A stretch of 6,583 nucleotides of DNA, taken from Actinomycetota bacterium. Its GTDB lineage: Bacteria > Acidobacteriota > Blastocatellia > Chloracidobacteriales > Chloracidobacteriaceae. Made by a program: the position numbers and the translations under genes. Below the pieces are notes generated by a model, which saw only the letters and a list, made by a program, of their open reading frames with translations, had not been told where the DNA came from and searched no databases. Positions 1 through 6,059 of the stretch are shown here, one piece after another; positions within the stretch are counted from its first letter, which is position 1, and every line of letters starts with the position of its first letter. Where the stretch lies: NCBI GenBank assembly GCA_013298335.1, contig JAAFHI010000198.1:1-6583 (forward strand). The letters run 5' to 3'.

Positions 1-212
1 TTTTGCGACGCGTTTTACCGTTTTTTTCAGTTTCGGAACGTGTTCGTCAGGGGTTGGTATCAAATCCCGGCGAACCAGAAAAATATTTTTTAAAAAAAGC
101 GAACCGCGTCCGGTCATCCGCGTTCCAGCCTAACGCGACCTCCGAAGGACGGCCTTCCGGGTCGAGTACTTCCAGATTCCAGTCCGTTTATTGCACCACT
201 CAGGAGTATCCG
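1..212 (+). other. Leader region upstream of the 213-893 gene
   Basis: The frame of the downstream gene stays open through this stretch, but no start with a ribosome-binding site is seen in it. It reads as untranslated leader or the tail of an unseen neighbour. It contains an AT-rich tract in otherwise GC-rich DNA: AAAAATATTTTT at 79-90 and TTTTTTAAAAAA at 86-97, two overlapping perfect palindromes. This could be curved or easily melted promoter DNA. I could not pair it with a well-spaced -35 box, so no promoter is called. Confidence 0.4.
202..206 (+). promoter_or_regulatory. Ribosome-binding site deciding the start at 213
   Basis: AGGAG lies six bases before the ATG at 213. It is the reason for choosing this start over upstream in-frame positions, whose translated sequence looks unlike the compact helical protein that follows. 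Confidence 0.75.
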
Positions 213-893
213 ATGCTGAACAATCTCGAACGTCGCCGCTTTGAAATGATGATCCGGGTGAAAGACTTCATCGCCACCCGTCCCGAACAGTTCGCCGCCG
301 GCGCCGCCGGTCAACTGGCCGCGACCGTTTCCGCCACGGTGACCGAACTCAACCAGTACGCCGGTGAAAAATCGTCGCGCAGGAGCGACTCCCGCGAAAA
401 ACAGAACCGCAAATCCGATGCGCGCGAGGCGCTCAGGGAATCGCTGAACGCTATCAGCCGGACCGCCCGCGCGATGGCGGGCCAGGTTCCGGCGGCGTCC
501 GAAAAGTTCCGGATTCCCCAGAGCCTTTCGGACGTCACCCTCCTCGCGACCGCGCGCGCTTTCGCCGCCGACGCCGTGCCGTTTCAGGCCGATTTCCAGG
601 CGTACGAACTTCCGCCAAACTTCCTCGACGAACTCCGCGCCGACATTGCCGACTTCGAAGCCGCCGCGAGCGAACGCAACACCGCCGCCGAATCCGCCTC
701 GACCACGCTGACCGTCATCGAGGAAGCCGTTGCCCGGGGAATGGCGGCGGTCATGGCGCTCGACGCGGTTCTCAAAAACCGCTACCGCAACGACACCGCG
801 AGCCTCAACGCCTGGACGCGCGCCAGCCACGTCGAACGCGCCACCCGCGCAGCGACCGCACCCGCGCCGCAAACCAGCGCGGCCAGCGTGTAG
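213..893 (+). CDS. Alanine-rich helical protein of unknown function
   Basis: This encodes 226 residues and I cannot assign a function. There is no signal peptide, membrane segment or cysteine, so it is probably cytoplasmic. Residues 1-50 (starting MLNNLERRRF) look helical and amphipathic. Residues 51-76 are a highly charged Arg/Lys/Ser/Asp stretch (GEKSSRRSDSREKQNRK and on). Residues 77-120 contain SLNAISRTARAM and LLATARAFAADA. Residues 135-190 form further long helices ending near GMAAVMALDAVLKN. The C-terminus (from about 205) is a low-complexity Ala/Thr/Pro tail. I recall similar hypothetical proteins from acidobacteria-type genomes, carrying phrases like 'AISRTARAM' and 'RGMAAV', but that is memory, not a search. 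The gene stands alone, with its own Shine-Dalgarno and a strong terminator 44 bases after the TAG, and is convergent with the peptidase gene. Strong GC-rich codon usage and the clean start and stop support it being real. Confidence 0.83.
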   Translation: MLNNLERRRFEMMIRVKDFIATRPEQFAAGAAGQLAATVSATVTELNQYAGEKSSRRSDSREKQNRKSDAREALRESLNAISRTARAMAGQVPAASEKFRIPQSLSDVTLLATARAFAADAVPFQADFQAYELPPNFLDELRADIADFEAAASERNTAAESASTTLTVIEEAVARGMAAVMALDAVLKNRYRNDTASLNAWTRASHVERATRAATAPAPQTSAASV

Positions 894-936
894 GCCATCG
901 AAGGCCATTACGGCCAGAACATTGACACCGAAAACG

Positions 937-969
937 AAACGGAGCGACGCAAATGGTCGCTCCGTTTTT
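937..969 (+). terminator. Intrinsic terminator after the 213-893 gene
   Basis: A perfect 12-bp stem (AAACGGAGCGAC at 937-948 with GTCGCTCCGTTT at 956-967) closes a seven-base loop and runs into TTTTT (965-969). The left arm is preceded by an A-rich stretch (931-939), so the reverse complement also ends in a T-rich run interrupted by a C. It may therefore also stop minus-strand transcripts coming from the convergent peptidase gene. Confidence 0.9.
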
Positions 970-1064
970 CTATATGCGGACTTCCGCGATTATCCCCCGT
1001 TGGGCGGTCTTTTCAATCAGGACAGATTGTATTGGCGTCGCGAAACGGGTTTGAACGAAAAAAA

Positions 1065-1251
1065 GGCGCGGATGCGCCGACAGATAATAGCCCCGCCCGG
1101 CAGGGCGGGGTGGATTGGCGGAAAAAATCGTGAGCCGCGTCAGCGGCGGCACTCCCGTTTTTGTGCCGCGCCGTTGGCGCTCCGGTATCCGGCTGCCGTG
1201 CATCCCCACGCCCTGACGGGCGCGGCTATTATCTGTCGGTGCATTCGCACC
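1065..1251. repeat. Long inverted-repeat element, copy 1 (187 bp)
   Basis: The whole element is an imperfect palindrome. The left arm starts with hairpin GGCGC-GGAT-GCGCC (1065-1078), then a 13-base linker (GACAGATAATAGC), then hairpin CCCGCCC-GGCA-GGGCGGG (1092-1109). The right arm mirrors this: hairpin CCACGCCC-TGAC-GGGCGCGG (1206-1225), the same linker inverted, and hairpin GGTGC-ATTC-GCACC (1238-1251). The interior (GAGCCGC... to CAC at 1152, GTG... from 1163) is also inverted, around a ten-base loop (1153-1162). It has no open reading frame of its own and matches the element at 6290-6546. It lies between the convergent helical-protein and peptidase genes. It is most simply a non-autonomous REP- or MITE-like element. 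No target-site duplication could be recognised. Confidence 0.85.
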
Positions 1252-1314
1252 TTTCCGGAGTCAAGCCAACCGATTCATACCGAAACAATTTTTTCGCCCG
1301 GCGCACTTCCCCAC

Positions 1315-2343
1315 TCACTTCCGCCCGGCGACCGCCAGCGTCGCCGCCTTCAAACCCTCAACCACCTGCGCCATCCGCCGGTAGTCGAGCGTTTCCGGTC
1401 TGTCGCTTCCTCGGTGATAGTTGTTGTTCCGGTAAAACGACGTATCCGTCACCATCACCGCCGGATACCCGGCATTCCAGTAATTCAGATGGTCCGAGAA
1501 ATCGAGTCCGGGAATCTCCGCCGGGGCGTTGATCGAGTACACCGGCAGCGGCGACGCCTTCGTCATGGCCGTCTTGATGTCGCGGACGAGTGCCGTTTCC
1601 CCGACCCGTCCGACGACGGCGATGAAATTGCCCTTCGACGGGTACACCGCGCTCAAACCCGGCAGCGGGTACTTCTGGCTGTTCGCCGCGTCGGTGAAAT
1701 AGCCGATCATCTCGATGGAAACCATCAGCCGGACGCCCGCCTTTGCTTCCTTCAGTTTCCGCGCGTGAACCGCGCTGCCCATCTGGGGCGTCCGGAAATA
1801 GGGCGGTTCTTCCAGCGTGTAGGCCACGAGTTCCACCCGCAGCGGCAGTTTTTCCTTCCCCAGCAGATATGCCAGTTCAATCAGCCCCGCCACCGCGCTC
1901 GCGTTGTCGTCCGCACCGGGATGCGGCCCGCAGGTGTCGTAATGCGCGCCGAGGACGATCCGCTCGGGCGTGTCCGGCCCGAAGGTGGCGATGACGTTGC
2001 GGTACGTCCCCTCGCCCGTCTTGAACGGCTGTTCGGAAACCTCGCCGCCCGCCGCCTTCAGTTCCGAGCCGATGTACGCCGCGACCTTATCCAGATTTTC
2101 CGGATGGAGATGGTCGCGCGGATGAAACGTCTCGGCGAGCATCCGGACGTGCTTTTCGAGCCGTTTGGGATCGACCGTCCCGCTTTCCCCGCCGGGCGTG
2201 GCCCCGAAAACCGGCTGCGTCACGTAAAAAATGCCCGCGCCGAACAGGACGACCAGCACGGCAACGACGATCAGACTGATGGTCCACATACGTTTCCGAC
2301 GCTCGCGCGACGTTTCGATCCCCATTTCATAAGCTGTCGGCAT
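1315..2343 (-). CDS. Membrane-anchored M28 family zinc peptidase
   Basis: This encodes 342 residues. Residues 1-18 are short and Arg/Lys-rich (SRERRKR), followed by one hydrophobic segment at about 19-42. That predicts an N-in anchor with the catalytic domain outside the cytoplasm. The M28 zinc-peptidase landmarks are all present and in order: GAHYDT (His134, Asp136), GADDNA (bridging Asp145), LEEPP (Glu178 catalytic, Glu179), SIEMIGY (Glu211) and NNNYHRGSD (His310). Family knowledge gives a two-zinc aminopeptidase or carboxypeptidase fold; substrate specificity cannot be read from sequence. The phrase EEPPYFRTPQMGS belongs to a common bacterial M28 subgroup. The start at 2343 is chosen for the GGAGG five bases upstream. 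An in-frame ATG at 2466 would overlap the upstream gene and add a tail with no homology signal. The gene follows paralogue A by 28 bases and is probably co-transcribed with it. No terminator is seen after it before the repeat at 1251. Confidence 0.94.
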   Translation of the reverse strand: MPTAYEMGIETSRERRKRMWTISLIVVAVLVVLFGAGIFYVTQPVFGATPGGESGTVDPKRLEKHVRMLAETFHPRDHLHPENLDKVAAYIGSELKAAGGEVSEQPFKTGEGTYRNVIATFGPDTPERIVLGAHYDTCGPHPGADDNASAVAGLIELAYLLGKEKLPLRVELVAYTLEEPPYFRTPQMGSAVHARKLKEAKAGVRLMVSIEMIGYFTDAANSQKYPLPGLSAVYPSKGNFIAVVGRVGETALVRDIKTAMTKASPLPVYSINAPAEIPGLDFSDHLNYWNAGYPAVMVTDTSFYRNNNYHRGSDRPETLDYRRMAQVVEGLKAATLAVAGRK

Positions 2344-2348
2344 GGTGG

Positions 2349-2353
2349 CCTCC
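2349..2353 (-). promoter_or_regulatory. Ribosome-binding site of the M28 peptidase
   Basis: GGAGG on the minus strand, five bases before the ATG at 2343. It fixes the peptidase start inside the 28-base gap after paralogue A, and argues against the longer in-frame version starting at 2466. Confidence 0.8.
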
Positions 2354-2371
2354 ATTTCACCGGGGAACGTC

Positions 2372-3046
2372 TTATCCCCGATTCCCGGTACCCGGAATCC
2401 GTGGCTGGAACTGGTCGCACCAGTGGAATTGATGGACATCGGGAAAAGCATCGGTATCCGGTCCACCCATCAGACGATACATGTCGGCTTTGGTCTTCGT
2501 TTGCGAATATGCCTCGCGCACTTCCTGAAAACAGCGTAACGGCCCACCGACGAAGGGGTTATAGCCTGAAAACGCACAGGAGAGGCAACACTGGGGCTTT
2601 ATTTCAGGCACGCCCCCGGCAAAGAGGCGCGCAACCGTATCGTCCAGATCGAAGCCACGTTCGACTCCAACGCGCACGCCGTCAATCCACCACTCGAACC
2701 GCAAATCACAATACCGGCGTGACTCGGATTCATCGGGAAACTCGGCGTGGACAATGAGTTCGGAAAAAATGCCCGTAAAAATTTGCAAGGGGAAACAAAT
2801 CGTCAATCGACAATGTCGGAGGTCGCCATACGCATCAAGCGTGATCCCTTGTGCCGAAAGATTGAATACCGAAGGTGCTGCCTTTTGCCTGTACTCGTCA
2901 GCCAAACTGATTTCTTCAAAAGACCAGACCACGGTGCAGTCCACGCCACGAATCACCGTCTGAAATTCCCCGTCATCCCACCGCAACGAGATGGCTTCGA
3001 CGCCGAATTCATCACGGAAAATTGCCTGTACTTCGTTTGAATTCAT
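2372..3046 (-). CDS. Cysteine-motif protein A, paralogue of the 3504-4139 product
   Basis: This encodes 224 residues of unknown function. It is clearly related to the product of 3504-4139. The N-terminus shares AIFRDE-x-GVE-x-I-x-LR and RGVD (residues 9-36). The C-terminus shares CCxxCAFS-x-Y-x-P (153-164), GPLxCFQExRExY (168-180), HxxHWCxxF (205-213) and RxPGTGxRG up to the last residue. Cys153, 154, 157, 172 and 210 are kept in both and could bind a metal or form disulphides; this is inference. There is no signal peptide or membrane segment. I recall a similar C-terminus in actinobacterial proteins labelled DUF6304, unverified. The start at 3046 is set by alignment with the paralogue (MNSNEVQAIF against MAENGIHAIF); a weak AAAGG lies ten bases upstream. 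Two sampled 60-base stretches (2461-2520, 2821-2880) are 53% GC, well below its paralogue, which suggests a different history. It is probably the first gene of a two-gene transcript with the M28 peptidase. Confidence 0.88.
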   Translation of the reverse strand: MNSNEVQAIFRDEFGVEAISLRWDDGEFQTVIRGVDCTVVWSFEEISLADEYRQKAAPSVFNLSAQGITLDAYGDLRHCRLTICFPLQIFTGIFSELIVHAEFPDESESRRYCDLRFEWWIDGVRVGVERGFDLDDTVARLFAGGVPEIKPQCCLSCAFSGYNPFVGGPLRCFQEVREAYSQTKTKADMYRLMGGPDTDAFPDVHQFHWCDQFQPRIPGTGNRG

Positions 3047-3101
3047 AATGTTGCGGCCTTTACGGCGATGACGGCCCGTTTCAATCGCGTACATGCACAA
3101 A

Positions 3102-3342
3102 GGCACGCCGAAGGTGTGCCGGGAAATTAGCCGGTGGTGGAGCGCAGCGAAACCACCGGTTCGTATGCCATCAAAAATTTCGCACGCCGAAGGTGTGCGG
3201 GGATGGTCTTTCCTCGCACACCTTCGGCGTGCGGTTCATTTTTTCCCATTGTCATCCGGTGGTTTCGCTGCGCTCCACCACCGGCTCATTTCCTCGCATC
3301 CCTCCGGGATGCGGCTCGGTCATACGCAACGGGAGGTCCCGT
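3102..3342. repeat. Nested hairpin array with mirrored units
   Basis: At least six hairpins lie in series. They are GGCACGCC-GAA-GGTGTGCC (3102-3120); a CCGGTGGT...ACCACCGG hairpin (3131-3159); CGCACGCC-GAA-GGTGTGCG (3181-3199); its exact reverse complement (3215-3233); the reverse complement of the 3130-3159 unit at 3256-3285; CGCATCCC-TCC-GGGATGCG (3295-3313); and ACGGGAGGTCCCGT (3329-3342). Units 3130-3159 and 3181-3199 are repeated in mirror order, so 3130-3285 is a palindrome of palindromes. Spacers are short and T- or A-rich (for example CTCATTTCCT). There is no coding signal. It occupies the spacer upstream of paralogue A. Confidence 0.85.
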
Positions 3343-3411
3343 CGCATTTTGAACAGTTTTCTGATGAACGAGGTTCGGCGAACATTCCACGGCCGTTGGC
3401 GACCAACCAAA

Positions 3412-3463
3412 GCCCCAGCGGGGCGACGTTACGTTAGCCGAGGGCGAAAGCCCTCGGAACGTC
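3412..3463. repeat. Hairpin pair with a GAAA-capped stem
   Basis: Stem GCCCC-AGC-GGGGC (3412-3424) is followed by a second hairpin. The second has an 8-bp perfect stem CCGAGGGC/GCCCTCGG (3438-3445 with 3450-3457) capped by GAAA. It extends outward through GACGTT/AACGTC (3425-3430 with 3458-3463) across a seven-base one-sided bulge. Read on the plus strand the loop is a GNRA tetraloop. It lies between the hairpin array and the end of gene B and contains no gene. A repeat-family origin is more likely than an expressed RNA, as no promoter was seen. Confidence 0.7.
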
Positions 3464-3478
3464 GAAGCGGAATCATTG

Positions 3479-3507
3479 GCGAGCCGCGCAAGCGGTGAGC
3501 CGGTCAG
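3479..3507. repeat. Stop-codon-abutting short repeat, copy 1
   Basis: The segment is GCGAGCCGC-GCAA-GCGGTGAGC followed by CGGTCAG, in which TCA (3504-3506) is the stop codon of gene B read on the minus strand. Nearly the same segment abuts the recJ stop at 4241-4272. The core folds as a short stem on either strand. Confidence 0.7.
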
Positions 3508-4139
3508 CCCCGGTAGCCCGTGCCCGGCTTGCGCTGGTGGAATTCCTCGCACCAGTGAAGCTCGTGAACCTCTTCCGAATAGCGGTTCACCACCCCGCGC
3601 ATCCCGGCCTTATCCTGTACCTTCAAATATGTCTCGCGGGCTTCCTGAAAACAGAGCAGCGGGCCGCTTGCCAGCGGGTCGTAATCCGAAAAGGCGCAGG
3701 TAAAACAGCACTGGAGCCGGGTCCCGGCGGAAAGTTCGGCGGCGAGCCGCATCAGCCCGATCTCGATGCTCCACTCGTGTCCGGCCCGCGCGGACTCATC
3801 TTCGAGCCGGAGTTCGAAAACCAGCCCGGTCGAGTCGAATTCCTCGACCTGAACCTGCGCGACCAGTTCGGCTTCGACCGCCGCGCCGCCATGCATCGTC
3901 CGGACCGGAAACATCACCGTCAGCCGAAAGGTATTCAACCTCTCTCCGACGGCGTTGAGTTGAAACCCGCGCGCCACCGCCTCGGCGGGATTCACCGGGG
4001 CCAGTTCATCGAGATAGGACGAAACCTTGAAATCGACGCCGCGAACGCGGGTCCTGAATTCCGGCCCCCGCCGCCGGAGGAAAATGTCCTCGACACCCGC
4101 TTCATCGCGGAAAATTGCGTGAATACCGTTTTCAGCCAT
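3504..4139 (-). CDS. Cysteine-motif protein B, paralogue of the 2372-3046 product
   Basis: This encodes 211 residues of unknown function. It aligns with protein A from the first residues (MAENGIHAIFRDEAGVEDI) to the last (RKPGTGYRG). The conserved C-terminal signature is CCFTCAFSDYDP (144-155), GPLLCFQEARETY (159-171) and VHELHWCEEF (191-200), with Cys144, 145, 148, 163 and 197 retained. Spacing from the CxxC to the next Cys is 14 residues in both proteins; the spacing on to the WC differs by four (33 here, 37 in A). There is no signal peptide or membrane segment. The middle (about 40-140) is poorly conserved between the two and may carry the specificity. I recall DUF6304-labelled proteins with a similar end, not verified. 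The ATG at 4139 has no clear Shine-Dalgarno but matches the paralogue's start. TATGAT at 4203-4208 (minus strand) is a possible -10 box without a convincing -35. Sampled GC is 65-67% (3781-3840, 3961-4020), normal for this window. It lies 129 bases after recJ. Confidence 0.9.
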   Translation of the reverse strand: MAENGIHAIFRDEAGVEDIFLRRRGPEFRTRVRGVDFKVSSYLDELAPVNPAEAVARGFQLNAVGERLNTFRLTVMFPVRTMHGGAAVEAELVAQVQVEEFDSTGLVFELRLEDESARAGHEWSIEIGLMRLAAELSAGTRLQCCFTCAFSDYDPLASGPLLCFQEARETYLKVQDKAGMRGVVNRYSEEVHELHWCEEFHQRKPGTGYRG

Positions 4140-4180
4140 TCAAAAGGATTGGTTGCGCAAAATAACGGGGCTGCGCGAAG

Positions 4181-4198
4181 GCGTCCGGATGCGGACGC
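4181..4198. repeat. Small hairpin in the recJ-B spacer
   Basis: GCGTCCG (4181-4187) pairs with CGGACGC (4192-4198) around GATG. No T-run follows on either strand, so it is a poor terminator candidate. With its flanks (AAGGCGTCCGGATGCGG, then ATCATAAACTGTCGG) it faintly resembles an end of the long element at 1065-1251, possibly a decayed relic. Confidence 0.5.
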
Positions 4199-4240
4199 GA
4201 CCATCATAAACTGTCGGGAATGTCGCCTGACGGACACGGC

Positions 4241-4272
4241 GCGAGCCGCGCACGCGGTGAGCGCACGGTCAG
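4241..4272. repeat. Stop-codon-abutting short repeat, copy 2
   Basis: GCGAGCCGC-GCAC-GCGGTGAGC, then GCACGGTCAG. It differs from the segment at 3479-3507 by one base in the loop and a four-base insertion. TCA at 4269-4271 is the recJ stop codon on the minus strand, so both copies sit at the same position relative to a gene end. Confidence 0.7.
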
Positions 4273-6059
4273 ATGCGGATGTCTTCCGCCACCAGTTGCG
4301 CCGTCCGGCGGCCATTCCACTCGTTGATTTCGGGCCGTCCGAGAATTTCCACCCGCTGTCCGGCGGCAAATTCATCGGCGAAATCCGCCCGGCCCCACCA
4401 GAGCACGTCCACCCGGAGCGAGCCGTCCGTCACCACGAGTTTCAGGTGCTGCTCGCGCAGGACCCGCATTTCCAGCACCGTCGCGCGGGTGAGAATCCGC
4501 GGCTGCGGATTGCCGATGCCGTGCGGCGCAAGCCGCCCCAGCGCGTCAATCAGGTCAACCGACAGGTCGCGCAGGGCGAACTCGCCGTCGTAGCGCCGGT
4601 TGGGGAGAAAATCGTCTTCGGTGAGATGCTCCCGGGCGTAGGCGTTGATGCGTTCGCGCAGTTCCGGCACGCGGTCGGCGGAGAGGGCGAAACCGGCGGC
4701 GGCGGCGTGTCCGCCGTAGCGCGTGAACAGCCCGTCGCCGAGCGCTTCCAAAGCATTGACCATATTGAACTTGGGAATGCTGCGTGCCGATCCGTGGGCC
4801 ATCCCGTTGCGGATCGAACAGACCAGCGCCGGGTGGTAGTACTGCTCGACGATTTTCGACGCCGCGATGCCCACCACGCCCTGATGCCATCCGGCGTCGT
4901 GCTCGCCCGCCACCACGTACACGTAGTCGTTCGGCGCGGTGCGTTCGATTTCGGCGTTGAGCAGGTCGACGAGATTGTGCTGGATGTCCTGTCGTTCGCG
5001 ATTCCAGGTGTCGATCTGGGCCGCCCGACGGTTGGCGTCATCGTGGGACTTCGAATCGAACAGATCAATCACGCTCAACGTCGAACCGTCGATGCGTCCG
5101 GCGGCGTTGATGCGCGGGCCGAGCCGGAACCCGAGGTCGCTCGCGCTCACCGACTTCCCTTTCAATCCCGACACTTCCATCAACGCCGACAAGCCCGGAT
5201 TCACCGATCCGCCGTTCAATCCCTTCAAACCGCTGGCGACGATGGCCCGGTTCGACGGGCTCGACAGCGGCACGAGGTCGGCGTAGGTCCCGATGGCCGT
5301 CAGTTTCGTCAGCGATTCCACGATCCGGTCGCAGTTGGCGCGTTCGGCCAGCACCGCCCGCCCGAACTGGAGCGCCAGCCCGCAGGCGGCGAGTTCCTTT
5401 TCCGGATAATCGTCGCCCAACTGCTTCGGGCAGACGACCACCGCGTCCGCCGGAACGCGGCTGCCGAGCGCCGTATGGTGGTCAATACAGATGCCGGTCA
5501 TGCCCCGCTCGCGGGCCATCGTCCATTCGCGGTGCGCGGTGATGCCGATATCGACGGAAAGCAGAACCTGCACGCCGTCTTCCGCCGCGCGCTCGATGAT
5601 GCCGGGGTTCAACCCGTAGCCCTCGCGCTCGCGGTCCGGTACGTGAAACGACAGAAACTCGTCGGCATTCGGCGACATCAGGCGAAAGACGTTCAGCAGC
5701 GTAATCAGACCGGTCGTCCCGTCGCAGTCATAGTCGCCGACGATGCGGATTTTCTCGCGCCGGGAAATCGCGCCCGCCACGATCTTCAATGCTTCCGGCA
5801 GGTTGCGGATGCCCATCGGGTCGGGAATCCGGTCGAGCCGCGGATTGAGAAAGATTTCGGCGTCCTCAATGGTCGTCATGCCGCGAATCGCCAGACAGCG
5901 CGCGACGAACGGATGCAGACCAAGGGCATCCACGAACCGCGCGACAATGGCCGGATCGGCCTCGACGGGATTCCAGTAGGCGTTTGTGAGCGACAGGCGG
6001 GCGGCGGCGTGGGCGTTGGACAAGGTGGGCTTCCAATCCGAAATCGTTTTTCTTTTCAA
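4269..6059 (-). CDS. recJ: Single-stranded-DNA-specific exonuclease RecJ
   Basis: RecJ degrades single-stranded DNA 5' to 3' in RecF-pathway recombination, base-excision and mismatch repair. This protein has 596 residues, a usual length for bacterial RecJ. The DHH phosphoesterase motifs run in order: DYDCDG (109-114), SVDIG (168-172), IDHH (192-195), GTYADLVPL (257-265) and GPRINAAGR (314-322). The DHHA1 part follows with WHQGVVG (391-397), GSARSI (423-428) and GGHAAAAG (449-456). An OB-fold-like C-terminal domain runs from about 512 to 596. All metal-ligand aspartates and histidines expected for the family are in place. Small departures are Cys for the usual Ala in DYDADG, Ile after VD where Asn or Cys is common, and GSAR for GSGR. 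The start is a TTG at 6059. No ATG or GTG lies in frame between the upstream TAA (6123-6125) and it, and the first internal ATG (codon 61) would cut into the conserved N-terminus. Only a weak GCGGAA precedes the start, so the exact N-terminus is uncertain. Confidence 0.97.
   Translation of the reverse strand: MKRKTISDWKPTLSNAHAAARLSLTNAYWNPVEADPAIVARFVDALGLHPFVARCLAIRGMTTIEDAEIFLNPRLDRIPDPMGIRNLPEALKIVAGAISRREKIRIVGDYDCDGTTGLITLLNVFRLMSPNADEFLSFHVPDREREGYGLNPGIIERAAEDGVQVLLSVDIGITAHREWTMARERGMTGICIDHHTALGSRVPADAVVVCPKQLGDDYPEKELAACGLALQFGRAVLAERANCDRIVESLTKLTAIGTYADLVPLSSPSNRAIVASGLKGLNGGSVNPGLSALMEVSGLKGKSVSASDLGFRLGPRINAAGRIDGSTLSVIDLFDSKSHDDANRRAAQIDTWNRERQDIQHNLVDLLNAEIERTAPNDYVYVVAGEHDAGWHQGVVGIAASKIVEQYYHPALVCSIRNGMAHGSARSIPKFNMVNALEALGDGLFTRYGGHAAAAGFALSADRVPELRERINAYAREHLTEDDFLPNRRYDGEFALRDLSVDLIDALGRLAPHGIGNPQPRILTRATVLEMRVLREQHLKLVVTDGSLRVDVLWWGRADFADEFAAGQRVEILGRPEINEWNGRRTAQLVAEDIRI

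Noticed and set aside
114..908. Minus-strand open frame across the first gene
   Set aside because: Its Gly/Arg-rich translation is typical of the complement of a GC-rich gene. The plus-strand reading has the Shine-Dalgarno and terminator.
730..2757. Very long plus-strand open frame (about 675 codons)
   Set aside because: It overlaps the M28 peptidase and paralogue A antisense, has no ribosome-binding site at its start, is rich in Arg/Pro/His and shows no domain. It arises because GC-biased codons leave few stops on the opposite strand.
3102..3342. CRISPR array
   Set aside because: The units are mirrored hairpins of differing sequence with irregular short gaps, not direct repeats with unique spacers. 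No cas gene is present.
3093..3498. Small plus-strand open frames in the A-B spacer
   Set aside because: They are made of hairpin repeat units read as protein, with no ribosome-binding site.
1315..4139. Defence or toxin-antitoxin system made of A, B and neighbours
   Set aside because: No nuclease, toxin, transferase or sensor domain is visible in A or B. RecJ is a housekeeping protein here and the M28 peptidase is a common envelope enzyme.
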